Shown here piece after piece: positions 33,349 to 42,193 of a stretch of DNA of 64,000 nucleotides (positions within the stretch are counted from its first letter, which is position 1; each line of letters starts with the position of its first letter). The DNA comes from an uncultured Parabacteroides sp. GTDB taxonomy: Bacteria; Bacteroidota; Bacteroidia; Bacteroidales; Tannerellaceae. A model generated the notes under the pieces. The model was not told the DNA's origin and did not search any database. It saw only the letters and a program-made list of their open reading frames with translations. The DNA is taken from positions 25,783 to 89,782 of the forward strand of contig CALUZR010000008.1 of NCBI GenBank assembly GCA_944325335.1, given 5' to 3'. The translations under genes were made by a program, and so were the position numbers.

Positions 33349-35841
33349 TCACTTTACTTTCTCTTGTGCTTGGCGGACGATGTCGGTCAGGGCGTCGATG
33401 ACTTCGCGGAGGAGCGTTTCCCAACCCGTATCGGTCAGTTCGGCGTCGTTCTTTTCCAAGATGCGGAGTTTTTGTACTTGGTGGTTGGCGCCCAGCATCG
33501 TGAGTAGCGGGATCAACTTATGCGAGAGGCGGGAGACTTCCGTGCGGTCTTGGGCGTCGGACGCTTGGTGCAAGAGGTCGATGCTATGCGTCGTTTCGTC
33601 GATAAACATGCGGAGAATCGAGGCAGAGGCTTCGGCATCGTCGCCCGCAAAGGCGGTCAGGCCGGCAAAGTCGAGTTGGGCCACGGGTTCGAGGTGTGTC
33701 GTCAGGAGGCGATTCAAGAGTTCAATCAGTTGGGCGGCCGTGAAGGGTTTGTTCAAGAACCCGGTGAAGCCGCTCTCGATGTAGTGCGTATGTTCGTTGG
33801 CCACGCTGGCCGAAAGCGCGACGACCGGAAGGGTGTCGGTACCGGGAATGCCTGATTCGCGGATTTGCTTTAAGAGGTGATAGCCATCCATGCCCGGCAT
33901 TTGGATATCGGTGATGATGACATCGAAGCGGGTATTCCGAAGCACATCCACGACGGCGTGCGGATTGGAAACGCATACCACTTCGACGTGGCTCCGCTTG
34001 AGCAGCTCTTCGGTGAGCGCCAGCTGGATGGCATCATCGTCTACCAAGAGGCAATAGACCGTCCGGTCGTCTGAAAGCGAGAGGGGAGGCTCTTCGGAAG
34101 GCGTAGGTGCATTTATCTCTTTATCAGATAAAGGCAATGGAAGCGTGAGGATAAAATCGCTCCCGGTGCCGACGACGCTATGTACCGCCAACGTCCCATG
34201 CAGGAGCGTGACCAACCGGCGCGTAATGGAAAGCCCCAATCCGAACCCTTCGACCTGCGAAGTCCCTTCCAGCCGGGTAAAATCCCCAAAGATACGTTCT
34301 TGTTCTGCTTCGGGAATGCCCGGTCCGGCGTCTGAGACGGTCACATCCAGTTCATACATGCGTTCGTTTTTTTGCTCGATAGCGGCACGGAGGCGTATTT
34401 CCCCTTCTGGCGTGAACTTGATGGCATTCGACAGGAGATTGCTTACGACTTGCCGGAGGCGAATCGTATCACCCCAATAGGTTTGCTCCATGTGCTCGGG
34501 TTTGGCATCCAAGGTAAATTCCAGTCCTTTCGCTTCGGCCAAGGGTTTGAAGCTGACGTAAATCTCTTTCAATAGAGCTGAGACGGAGAAGGGAACCGGA
34601 TGTATTTCCATTTTACCCGATTCCAGCCGGTGGTAATCCAGCAGGTCGTTGACCAATGAGAGGATATGTTGCGCCGAACTGCTCATATTATCCAAATAAT
34701 ACCGTTGTCGTTCGTCGGGATGGCGGCGGAGGAGCAATTCGATATAGCCGATGATAGATGATAAAGGCGCACGGATATCGTGGCTGATGGTCAGGATCAA
34801 ATGCTCGCGGCTCTTTAATAAATCCTCGGCAAATTGTTTGGACTTCTCCAATTGCCGGCGATAATAATAACTTCGGGAAATATCCCGGATAATGATAATT
34901 AAGAAAATGGCAGCCACGATGACGGCAATCAAACCGACACTGGCGATGAGGCGGGTCGTCTCGCGGAGCAAGGCTTGCTTATGTTGCGCCCTTTCCAATG
35001 TCTGCTCGACCTCTTCCTCTTCGATGTCGCGGAGCATTTGGTTGATTTTATTCGACACGATGGAGTTGTTGTAACGCAAGTTGGCGGCGCGTTGCCAAAG
35101 GACGTCGGCCAGTTGCTTGCTTTGGTCGGCCACGGTATCTTGCAGGTTGCGCAAGACTTGCACGATGGTGTCCGATGGATTGTAAGCGACGCGTATCGTA
35201 TCGGTGACTAGTTGGCGTGTGGTCTTGAGCACGAAACTCGTGTCTTCTTCGTGTTTCGACGAGAAGGCTTCGGCCAACCGGCGGAAGAATCCCTTTTTCT
35301 TCTTGGGGATGATGACGGTATCCTGTTTGACTTCTACGATTTCGCGGACAGTGGGTTGGGCAATGGTGTCCCGTACTTGTTGGACGATTGAATCCTGGAC
35401 GGCGATGACCCGTTCGATGTTCTCGCGATAGAGGCGGCCGGCGTTCCATTCCGTCAATGTTTCCAAGAGGCTCAACGTGTTCCATCGCTTTTGGCGTAGA
35501 AGGTCTTGGATTGTATCTACTTTGAGCTGTTGTACGGAATCGGATAACAATACGCGGAGCGAGTCGAGATTGGCTTGTGCCTTGCGCATCGTTCGGTTGA
35601 AGTTCCGCAGGTCGTTTTCCGGCCGTCCGACCAGTTGCCCCAAGGCTTCGCTTTCGTAGAGGAGCGAAAGGGTGTTGGTGACCAAGTACGCCTTTTGCCG
35701 GACCGTCGTGTCGGGCGCTTCTTCTACGGCTAATTGTTGGATGACATTATATATATAGGATACGGAACAGACGGCTATCAAGAGCAATAGCAAATAGCCC
35801 CATACGACTTTCCGCGTAATATGGCTCTTTTTCTCGTCCAT
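33349..35841 (-). CDS. Hybrid two-component sensor: histidine kinase, receiver and Hpt domains
   Basis: An 830-residue protein. TM1 at about 11-33, a long alpha-helical periplasmic sensor (about 34-295) with coiled-coil character, and TM2 at about 296-318. HisKA has the phospho-acceptor in TISHDIRAP near residue 355; HATPase_c spans about 455-570 with DAGPGIPEAEQERIF. A receiver domain (about 598-715) has Asp in ITDIQMPGMDG near 642. A C-terminal Hpt domain has LSHKL near 775. No DNA-binding domain, so the phosphate must pass to a separate regulator not in the window. It starts 16 bases after panB. Confidence 0.93.
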   Translation of the reverse strand: MDEKKSHITRKVVWGYLLLLLIAVCSVSYIYNVIQQLAVEEAPDTTVRQKAYLVTNTLSLLYESEALGQLVGRPENDLRNFNRTMRKAQANLDSLRVLLSDSVQQLKVDTIQDLLRQKRWNTLSLLETLTEWNAGRLYRENIERVIAVQDSIVQQVRDTIAQPTVREIVEVKQDTVIIPKKKKGFFRRLAEAFSSKHEEDTSFVLKTTRQLVTDTIRVAYNPSDTIVQVLRNLQDTVADQSKQLADVLWQRAANLRYNNSIVSNKINQMLRDIEEEEVEQTLERAQHKQALLRETTRLIASVGLIAVIVAAIFLIIIIRDISRSYYYRRQLEKSKQFAEDLLKSREHLILTISHDIRAPLSSIIGYIELLLRRHPDERQRYYLDNMSSSAQHILSLVNDLLDYHRLESGKMEIHPVPFSVSALLKEIYVSFKPLAEAKGLEFTLDAKPEHMEQTYWGDTIRLRQVVSNLLSNAIKFTPEGEIRLRAAIEQKNERMYELDVTVSDAGPGIPEAEQERIFGDFTRLEGTSQVEGFGLGLSITRRLVTLLHGTLAVHSVVGTGSDFILTLPLPLSDKEINAPTPSEEPPLSLSDDRTVYCLLVDDDAIQLALTEELLKRSHVEVVCVSNPHAVVDVLRNTRFDVIITDIQMPGMDGYHLLKQIRESGIPGTDTLPVVALSASVANEHTHYIESGFTGFLNKPFTAAQLIELLNRLLTTHLEPVAQLDFAGLTAFAGDDAEASASILRMFIDETTHSIDLLHQASDAQDRTEVSRLSHKLIPLLTMLGANHQVQKLRILEKNDAELTDTGWETLLREVIDALTDIVRQAQEKVK

Positions 35842-35857
35842 TCCGTATCATCCTTAT

Positions 35858-36682
35858 TTAATATTGCTCGTTTTCGTTCGGGAAGTCTCCGCGCTTTACG
35901 TCTTCCGAATAAGCGCTGACGGCTTGCATGATGTTTTCAGCCAAGTTGGCATATCGGCGCAGGAACTTCGGTTTGAAACCTTGGTTCATACCCAGCATGT
36001 CTTGTCCTACGAGGACTTGCCCGTCGGTAGCATGGCCAGCTCCGATACCAATCGTCGGGATTTGGAGTTCTTCGGTAACTTGCTTAGCCAAAGCCGCCGG
36101 GATCTTTTCGAGCACCAGTGCAAAGCATCCTGCTTCTTGGAGGGCGCGTGCATCGTCCAGCAACTTTTGGGCTTCCGCTTCTTCTTTAGCCCGTACCGCA
36201 TACGTCCCGAACTTATGGATGCTTTGGGGCGTTAATCCCAAATGGCCCATTACCGGAATACCGGCTTCGATGATGCGCCGTACGGTCGGGACTATCTCTA
36301 TGCCACCTTCCAATTTCAAGGCATCGCATCCGCTCTTTTGTACCATACGGACTGCATTCCGTACGCCTTCGGTTGCCTCTACTTGGTAAGAACCGAAAGG
36401 CATGTCGCATACGACTAACGCCCGGCGTACACCTCGTACGACAGAAGAGGCATGGTAAATCATCTCGTCTACAGTAATAGGCAACGTTGTATCATAACCC
36501 GCCATCACGTTCGAGGCGGAATCGCCTACCAAGATTACATCCACGCCTCCTTGGTCTATCAGGGTCGCCATCGTAAAGTCATACGCCGTCAGCATCGAAA
36601 TCTTTTCGCCCTTTAACTTCATTTCTTGTAATTTCGATGCCGTTACCTTCTTTATTTCATCATCTCTTTTTGCTACAGACAT
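35858..36682 (-). CDS. panB: 3-methyl-2-oxobutanoate hydroxymethyltransferase
   Basis: A 274-residue enzyme that transfers a hydroxymethyl group from methylene-THF to alpha-ketoisovalerate, the first step to pantothenate. Conserved blocks are [19 protein letters not shown] (about 30-48), [15 protein letters not shown] (about 52-66), KLEGG (about 119) and [10 protein letters not shown] (about 141-150). Its substrate is the product of the ilv pathway encoded at 50883-56901. Upstream partner of the hybrid kinase in one transcript. Confidence 0.97.
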   Translation of the reverse strand: MSVAKRDDEIKKVTASKLQEMKLKGEKISMLTAYDFTMATLIDQGGVDVILVGDSASNVMAGYDTTLPITVDEMIYHASSVVRGVRRALVVCDMPFGSYQVEATEGVRNAVRMVQKSGCDALKLEGGIEIVPTVRRIIEAGIPVMGHLGLTPQSIHKFGTYAVRAKEEAEAQKLLDDARALQEAGCFALVLEKIPAALAKQVTEELQIPTIGIGAGHATDGQVLVGQDMLGMNQGFKPKFLRRYANLAENIMQAVSAYSEDVKRGDFPNENEQY

Positions 36683-36708
36683 AGTGTTATTTCTTTTTTA
36701 GTACGCTG

Positions 36709-36716
36709 CAAAAGTA
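36709..36716 (-). promoter_or_regulatory. -7 box of panB
   Basis: The minus strand reads TACTTTTG, 26 bases before the start codon; a good TAnnTTTG match. Confidence 0.55.
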
Positions 36717-36722
36717 CGAATT

Positions 36723-37616
36723 TTATTTCACTTTGATATGGTCGAATCCTTCGCCATAGACGCCTTTCACGTTGCTTTGCGTGACAAATGCGTTGGGGTC
36801 AATGTCTTTGATAAGGCGGAAGATGTAGTTCGATTCGCGTTTCTTGGCCAAGACGAAGAGCATCTTGACATCGTTTCCCGTATAAAAGCCGGTGCCGTTG
36901 AGGATCGTCACGCCTCGGTGCATGTCTTTGGTGATATGCTGGGCAATCTCTTCATGATGTTTCGAGATAATAAAGAATTGGACCGATTGGTGATTCCCGT
37001 TGACGATCTGGTCGAGCACAAAGCTACTTACGTAAAGCGTCACATAGCCGTAAATCACCTTCTCCCAATCTTGAAGCACAAAGTAGCTGGAGGTGATGAT
37101 CACCATATCGCACATCCGGACCACGGTCCCCAGCGATACGTCGCGGTACTTGTTGATAATCGCCGCGATGATATCCGTTCCGCCCGTACTTCCATTGTAG
37201 GAAAGCGCCAAACCGATCGCACTTCCGCAGAAGGTCGCACCCAATAAGCAGGCCATGAAGGGCTGGTCTTGCAAAAGCGGCTCTTCGGGGGCGAACTTTT
37301 GGATGATGGCCAGGAATGCCGTCAGCGTAAAGACCGCAAAGATGGTCTTGATGGTAAACTTAAAGCCTAAGATCTTCAGTGCCAAAAGGAGCAAGATGGC
37401 GTTGATGGCGAAGTACGTGTACTGTACAGGCAACTTCGTGCCGAAGTAAACAATAGACGCGATACCTGGGACGCCGCCTGTCGTAATGTCGTTGGGCAGG
37501 AGGAAGAGCGTCCATCCGATTCCATAGATAACCATGGACAAGGCAATCATGAAGTAGTCTTTCAACTCTCGCATAATGAATTGCCGGTTGGTGATTCTTG
37601 ATAGCTTTACATTCAT
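36723..37616 (-). CDS. YitT family membrane protein (DUF2179)
   Basis: A 297-residue protein with five or six hydrophobic segments in the first about 190 residues, including YGIGWTLFLLPNDITTGGVPGIA-type YitT motif near 32-50 and a GSTGGTDI block near 150. The last about 85 residues are the cytoplasmic DUF2179 domain (GVTILNGTGFYTGNDV). Function unknown; YitT proteins are often suggested to be transporters. Starts further upstream than the conserved MRELKDYF; the ATG 14 codons later is possible. Confidence 0.88.
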   Translation of the reverse strand: MNVKLSRITNRQFIMRELKDYFMIALSMVIYGIGWTLFLLPNDITTGGVPGIASIVYFGTKLPVQYTYFAINAILLLLALKILGFKFTIKTIFAVFTLTAFLAIIQKFAPEEPLLQDQPFMACLLGATFCGSAIGLALSYNGSTGGTDIIAAIINKYRDVSLGTVVRMCDMVIITSSYFVLQDWEKVIYGYVTLYVSSFVLDQIVNGNHQSVQFFIISKHHEEIAQHITKDMHRGVTILNGTGFYTGNDVKMLFVLAKKRESNYIFRLIKDIDPNAFVTQSNVKGVYGEGFDHIKVK

Positions 37617-37639
37617 TTCTTTCTAACTTAAACGATGCA

Positions 37640-37647
37640 CAAATATA
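37640..37647 (-). promoter_or_regulatory. -7 box of the YitT gene
   Basis: The minus strand reads TATATTTG, 23 bases before the start codon. Confidence 0.5.
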
Positions 37648-37659
37648 ATATCTTTTTTG

Positions 37660-38109
37660 TTATAAATACGATTTCACTTGATAGACAAATTCCATCCATA
37701 CCCAATAGCGTATGGCTTTGCCGGCAAACATCGAAAGGGCCACAATCCATACGTTGGCCCGAAGGAAACCCAAGGCTACGGCAATAAAATCGCCTATGCC
37801 CGGGAGGAAGACAAAGAACCCCATCCACGAACCTTTGTTCTTTATCCAATCTTGCACTTTGTACACCTTCGCCGCATCGAGCTTCAGGTATTTCTCAATC
37901 CATTCGACCTTGCCCAACATCCCCAGCCAATAGCAACTCATGCCGCCCAGGAAGTTACCCATTGTGGCGGCTATCATGCAAGGCCAATAGTTCGCCCCGG
38001 CCAAGAGTACGCCCGTCAACACCACTTCGCTACTGAATGGCAATACGGTAGCAGCCAGGAAAGCCGCAATGAAGACGCCGATGTATCCATATTCTATGAG
38101 AAATTCCAT
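37660..38109 (-). CDS. YqaA/DedA-type small membrane protein (VTT domain)
   Basis: A 149-residue protein starting at MEFLIEYG. The frame is open to 38226, but that part overlaps the next gene and is not family-like. Four hydrophobic segments, with VTT/SNARE-assoc features GNFLGGMSCYWLGMLG and FLPGIGDFIAVALGFLR carrying the expected Gly/Arg positions. Probably a lipid scramblase-related or proton-coupled transporter. The start overlaps the end of the upstream membrane gene by 16 bases. Confidence 0.88.
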   Translation of the reverse strand: MEFLIEYGYIGVFIAAFLAATVLPFSSEVVLTGVLLAGANYWPCMIAATMGNFLGGMSCYWLGMLGKVEWIEKYLKLDAAKVYKVQDWIKNKGSWMGFFVFLPGIGDFIAVALGFLRANVWIVALSMFAGKAIRYWVWMEFVYQVKSYL

Positions 38110-39095
38110 ATCCGAAAAAGAAATAAAGAGATAAATAATAGGTTTGTAAAATGAAATAACCAGTACGTCCAACGATTGCGCACCACAGTAAAGAAATGCG
38201 CGATCAGGATGGCCGCCGGGAAGCAAGCTATCTGCAAAAACTCCTCAGACGATTGCTCGTAGAGGAAATAAAGGGCGAACGACGAGAGGGCAAGCAGGAT
38301 GAGGAATGCCAAGAACTCGCGCGTTCGGAGGTTGTCTTCATACTCGTGCGTCAGGATATGGACGGAAGACAAAAGGGTCAGCCCGATCAGGTAACCGATA
38401 GACACCCAATCCCACATCGTATTTCCCGTAATCCGAAGCGGATGGAAGGTAAAGAGCGACTCGAAAGGAGGCAAGAACAACCCCATGTCTTGCTGCCCAA
38501 ACGCATACACGAGGACAATCCAATAAATCACCACAGGTGCCAGCAAGGTGGCAAGGAAGGTGCGGAAACTCAACACCCGGAAAAGGTACATCCCATACCA
38601 AAGAAGCGGAATAAGCCAAAGGATATGGATCCACACCAAGCTGCCCAGCGAGACGAGCAACGCCGCATTGAAAATGTTCCGCCGGTTTTGCGTGTCGTGA
38701 TACGCCGTGAAAAGCTCGTAAATAGCTAATATTGTAAAGAATACGCCAAACGATGTCGCCTTGAGCGGAAGGAAGTCTTCGTTCGTACTGACCAGCAATA
38801 CGTAAATCAAAATAGGCAGATAAGTCTTCTCGCGAATCAACATCAGCACGTAATTCGCCCGATGCACGAGGAAAGCGCCGCCTGCCATCAACACAAAACC
38901 CACCGCATACGCCTGCGTCGCGCTCGAAAGCTGCCCGCACAAGAACCGCCAAATCGGAGGTTCACCGGCCTCTTCCTGAATCGGATAGCCCATCGAGCGG
39001 ACAAAACACATCGCCCAACACGCCAAGCACCCCGCAAGGACATACATAAGTGTCCCTGCCGACATCAGTCCGTTTCGCTGGTTGGAATATAGCAT
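38094..39095 (-). CDS. Uncharacterised multi-pass membrane protein (DUF6427-like)
   Basis: A 333-residue, very hydrophobic protein with about nine to ten membrane segments. A short hydrophilic loop near residues 95-110 (VSTNEDFLPLKATS) and one near 240-255 are the only polar parts. I recall similar proteins in Bacteroidetes as DUF6427, but the match is weak. Neighbouring YqaA overlaps it by 16 bases, so the two are co-expressed. Function not assigned. Confidence 0.7.
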   Translation of the reverse strand: MLYSNQRNGLMSAGTLMYVLAGCLACWAMCFVRSMGYPIQEEAGEPPIWRFLCGQLSSATQAYAVGFVLMAGGAFLVHRANYVLMLIREKTYLPILIYVLLVSTNEDFLPLKATSFGVFFTILAIYELFTAYHDTQNRRNIFNAALLVSLGSLVWIHILWLIPLLWYGMYLFRVLSFRTFLATLLAPVVIYWIVLVYAFGQQDMGLFLPPFESLFTFHPLRITGNTMWDWVSIGYLIGLTLLSSVHILTHEYEDNLRTREFLAFLILLALSSFALYFLYEQSSEEFLQIACFPAAILIAHFFTVVRNRWTYWLFHFTNLLFISLFLFRIWNFS

Positions 39096-39127
39096 ACGCC
39101 GTTTTTACCTGTTTTTAAAAAGACGCG

Positions 39128-39135
39128 CAAAGGTA
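39128..39135 (-). promoter_or_regulatory. -7 box of the multi-pass membrane protein gene
   Basis: The minus strand reads TACCTTTG, 33 bases before the ATG. A TTTG lies 16 bases upstream, closer than usual. Confidence 0.6.
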
Positions 39136-39187
39136 CGTAATTTTTAGATTCCAAAACCTTTTGCCGGAAGAAAAACATATCTCCCCC

Positions 39188-39375
39188 ATGAAAACTTCCC
39201 GGCATGCCTATGGAAACTTCTGTAGATAACTATCTTTTCTCCAAATATCGTCGATATTTGTACAAGTATCGACGATATTTGTGTATCTTTAGCCTAAAGA
39301 TAAAGAAATATCGACGATGCGTGCAGAAAAGACAACCATCTCGGGAAGTTTTGAGAGGCATGTCGGGAATTTTTG
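39188..39375. repeat. 21-22-bp spaced palindromic array, dyad-symmetric overall
   Basis: AAACTT recurs at 39192 and 39214; TATCG at 39246 and 39267; CGGGAA at 39342 and 39364 (steps 22, 21, 22). The outer part AAAACTTCCCG (39191-39201) is the reverse complement of CGGGAAGTTTT (39342-39352). Near the centre TATCTTTAGCCTAAAGATA (39284-39302) is a palindrome. A 60-codon frame across it is a by-product. Confidence 0.8.
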
Positions 39376-39451
39376 AGAGAGGATAAGAAAAAAACAAATT
39401 TACATTTTAAAAGATAATTCTGAACTTTGTTCTTGTATTGGATAACTAATA

Positions 39452-39534
39452 GAGGGGCGTTCCGGTGAAAATCGGCAATATCCCACGCCTCTTTTACATT
39501 ATTAATTAACTCCGCGGATAGGGGAACATCGCGG
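39452..39534 (+). ncRNA. Structured leader RNA in front of T9SS paralogue 1
   Basis: Two hairpins precede the gene. The first has a lower stem GGGGCGT/ACGCCTC (39454-39460 with 39485-39491) and an inner stem CCGGT-GAAA-ATCGG. The second pairs CCGCG (39512-39516) with CGCGG (39530-39534). Both are kept, with compensating changes, in the leader of the next gene (40860-40942). A cis-regulatory or stability role is inferred. Confidence 0.5.
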
Positions 39535-39550
39535 AATAGGAGATAATAAC

Positions 39551-40759
39551 GTGAAGAAACATTACTTTTTGGCGCTTATGGCCAGCATCGTATGTGGAAT
39601 GAGTGCGCAAGCACAAGTGTCGGTTCAACCTGTAAAACCGCAAAAGAATAGGTTGCAAGTCGAGAAAGCTGGAATCCCAACGCTTGTGCAAGAACCCGGT
39701 AGCCTGTTGCGAAGTGGCTTGACGTATCAATTGGACAGCGTAGTTCGCACGAATAATCGCAATGCAATTGATTGTATATTCTTGTATGAGCACACAGACG
39801 AGGGATTCGTATCGTTACTCACAGGGTATATGTGGGATGCAACCACGTCGGATTGGGCAGATGAGAAGTTTTATTCTTACGCCTATACGTATGATGAGAG
39901 AGGCAATCGAATCCGTACGGAATGCGAGGCGATAAACGATGGCCAGGTATCTACGGAAATAACTACCAATAGCTACGATGATCAGAATCGTTTGGTTAGT
40001 ACTTATTTTGTATCAGACGAAAAGCATATTTGGGAATCTTACACCTATCGGGAAGACGGTACTTGTAATTATATTCGTATCGATTCTACGTTTAATGAAG
40101 GCGTTTATGTCGACCCTGCTATCTTAAGTAGGGAAGAACATACATTGGATGAGGCTGGAAATATAACCAAGATTGCTTACTTGACGTTCGAGGGCATTTG
40201 GAACGAAGAAACGGAATGGTATCAATACGCCGAGGACAACTTTACGTATGACTCCCTGAATCGGATTCAATCTTCCAACTATATTTGGATGGGCGACAGT
40301 ACCGATATTTATACATGCGACATCACCTATACTTATGCAGACGACTCCGATGATAACTATACGGAGGAATGGATAATGAAAGAAGGAGATGAAACTTTCT
40401 ATTATGCGGAGAAGCATGAACTGACAGGTGAAAATCCTATGGTGTTAACCCAATATATTAAATACGCCAAAGAGGATGAATGGGCGATGGATTACAGCGA
40501 TGCGTATTATTATTCCCAATCTTCCAGCGTAGCCAACGAGACTATTCAGCAGCATGTAACTCCGGTTTGCAAAGTATGGTCGGCAAACGGTGCGTTGACG
40601 ATCGCCGTTTCGGAAGCTACTCCGGTGCAGGTTTATACGATGAGTGGCGTATGTTGCTATGACGCGACAGTCCATGGACAAGCTACCATCGCTAATCTTC
40701 CTGCCGGCATCTACATCGTGAAGTGCCAGCAAGAAACCTATAAAGTCAAAGTAAAGTAA
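39551..40759 (+). CDS. T9SS-sorted YD-repeat-like secreted protein, paralogue 1
   Basis: A 402-residue protein with GTG start, identical context to the ATG of paralogue 2. A signal peptide of about 22 residues ends in AQAQ. The body carries YD/RHS-like units (YTYDERGNRI, NSYDDQNRLV, HTLDEAGNIT, FTYDSLNRI). The last about 75 residues match the type A C-terminal sorting domain of T9SS cargo (VQVYTMSG, then LPAGIYIVKCQQETYKVKVK). It should cross the outer membrane through the T9SS and be cleaved or anchored. First of three tandem copies. Confidence 0.82.
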   Translation: MKKHYFLALMASIVCGMSAQAQVSVQPVKPQKNRLQVEKAGIPTLVQEPGSLLRSGLTYQLDSVVRTNNRNAIDCIFLYEHTDEGFVSLLTGYMWDATTSDWADEKFYSYAYTYDERGNRIRTECEAINDGQVSTEITTNSYDDQNRLVSTYFVSDEKHIWESYTYREDGTCNYIRIDSTFNEGVYVDPAILSREEHTLDEAGNITKIAYLTFEGIWNEETEWYQYAEDNFTYDSLNRIQSSNYIWMGDSTDIYTCDITYTYADDSDDNYTEEWIMKEGDETFYYAEKHELTGENPMVLTQYIKYAKEDEWAMDYSDAYYYSQSSSVANETIQQHVTPVCKVWSANGALTIAVSEATPVQVYTMSGVCCYDATVHGQATIANLPAGIYIVKCQQETYKVKVK

Positions 40760-40781
40760 AATAAGAAAGGACTGAATAAAG

Positions 40782-40829
40782 AGACGCGGAAGCCGGAGAT
40801 GTAAATGCAATCTTCATGTTTCCGTGTCT
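40782..40829 (+). terminator. Hairpin after paralogue 1
   Basis: AGACGCGGAA (40782-40791) pairs with TTCCGTGTCT (40820-40829) with one G-U. There is no T run, so it may be an mRNA-end hairpin. Confidence 0.45.
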
Positions 40830-40843
40830 TCCTTAGGAGAAAA

Positions 40844-40851
40844 TAAATTTG
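40844..40851 (+). promoter_or_regulatory. -7 box of paralogue 2
   Basis: TAAATTTG, 9 bases before the structured leader of paralogue 2, so the leader would start almost exactly at the transcript 5' end. Confidence 0.5.
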
Positions 40852-40859
40852 CATATATC

Positions 40860-40942
40860 GAGGTGTTTCGGTAAAAACGATAGTTCCCTACGCCTCTTTT
40901 ACATTATTATTTATTAACTCCGCAGGAGAGGGAGCACTGTGG
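40860..40942 (+). ncRNA. Structured leader RNA in front of T9SS paralogue 2
   Basis: Homologous to 39452-39534. Stem GAGGTGT/ACGCCTC (40860-40866 with 40890-40896) and stem CCGCAG/CTGTGG (40920-40925 with 40937-40942). Against copy 1, one pair changed from G-C to A-U by changes on both sides, which supports a real RNA fold. Confidence 0.5.
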
Positions 40943-40959
40943 AATAGGAAATATAATAC

Positions 40960-42171
40960 ATGAAAAAACATTACTTTTGGGCAGTTATGGCCAGCGTAGT
41001 ATGTGGAATGAGCGTACAAGCGCAAGAATCAGTTCAGCTCGTACAACCGCAGAAAGATAGGTTGCAAATCGAACGTTCGGAGATTCCACCCTTTGTGCAA
41101 AAACCGGGTAGCCTACTGAGAAGTAGTACGACGGATCAAGTCGACAGCATAATCCGGACAGATAGAAACGACGTAAAGAAGTACAAGTATCTGCTTGAGT
41201 ACACAGAAGATGGACAAACTGCGGGTATTTCAGGTTACAAGTGGGATGCTGCCACCTCAAGTTGGGAAAATGAGAAGTTTTACTCTTATGCCTATACGTA
41301 TGATGAGAATGGAAATCAAATCCGTGTTGTGCATGAGACAGTAGACGACGGTCAGGTATCGACGGAAACGACTACCAATAGTTATGACGATCAAGGTCGC
41401 TTGATTTCTGCTTATTTTGTATCGGATAGCAAGCATTCGTTGGAGACTTACACTTATGGGGATGGGAATGAATGCTATTATGAAAAGCGTGATTCTACCT
41501 TTGTGGATGGTCAGTATGAAGGATGGAGTATTGGTAAGCGAGTGCACACCTTGGATGATGCGGGAAATATCACTAAGATTATTTACTTGACCTTCGACGA
41601 ATGGAAGGACGATGATACGGAGTGGTATCAATATGCCGGGAAAGACATTACGTATGATTCTTCTGGCCGTACGCTTACAAGTCATTATTTTTGGATGAAC
41701 GATGAACATGTCGTCACTTATACAGAGGATATTACTTATACCTATCTAGAAGAATCGTATACCTATACGTATGAAGAGGTGATAACAGATGAAGATGAAG
41801 GCGAAACATCTTATTATGCGGAGAAGTATGAAGTAATAGTTGGAAATCCGGTAGTAGAAATCGTTTCATATAAAGATGCGGAAGATGATGCGTGGACCGT
41901 GGACTTCAAAGAATTCTATTATTATGCTCAGTCTTCCAGCGTAGCCAACGAGACTATTCAGCAGCATGTAACTCCGGTGTGCAAAGTATGGTCGGCAAAC
42001 GGTGCGTTGACGATCGCCGTTTCGGAAGCTACTCCGGTGCAGGTTTATACGATGAGTGGTGCATGTTGCTATGACGCTACAGTCCATGGACAAGCTACCA
42101 TCGCTAATCTTCCTGCCGGCATCTACATCGTGAAATGCCAGCAAGAAACCTTTAAGTTAAAAGTGCGGTAA
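40960..42171 (+). CDS. T9SS-sorted YD-repeat-like secreted protein, paralogue 2
   Basis: A 403-residue protein of the same build as paralogue 1: signal peptide (about 22 residues), YD-type units such as YTYDENGNQI and NSYDDQGRLI, and a sorting domain at the end. The last about 220 bases (41932-42150) are almost identical to those of paralogue 1 (40520-40738), while the middle is much more diverged. That suggests recent gene conversion of the sorting domain. The next gene follows after 22 bases. Confidence 0.82.
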   Translation: MKKHYFWAVMASVVCGMSVQAQESVQLVQPQKDRLQIERSEIPPFVQKPGSLLRSSTTDQVDSIIRTDRNDVKKYKYLLEYTEDGQTAGISGYKWDAATSSWENEKFYSYAYTYDENGNQIRVVHETVDDGQVSTETTTNSYDDQGRLISAYFVSDSKHSLETYTYGDGNECYYEKRDSTFVDGQYEGWSIGKRVHTLDDAGNITKIIYLTFDEWKDDDTEWYQYAGKDITYDSSGRTLTSHYFWMNDEHVVTYTEDITYTYLEESYTYTYEEVITDEDEGETSYYAEKYEVIVGNPVVEIVSYKDAEDDAWTVDFKEFYYYAQSSSVANETIQQHVTPVCKVWSANGALTIAVSEATPVQVYTMSGACCYDATVHGQATIANLPAGIYIVKCQQETFKLKVR

Positions 42172-42193
42172 AGCGAATAGGAGATATAATAAT

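Noticed and set aside
39204..39386. A 60-codon plus-strand frame
   Set aside because: It lies wholly within a palindromic array and has no ribosome-binding site.
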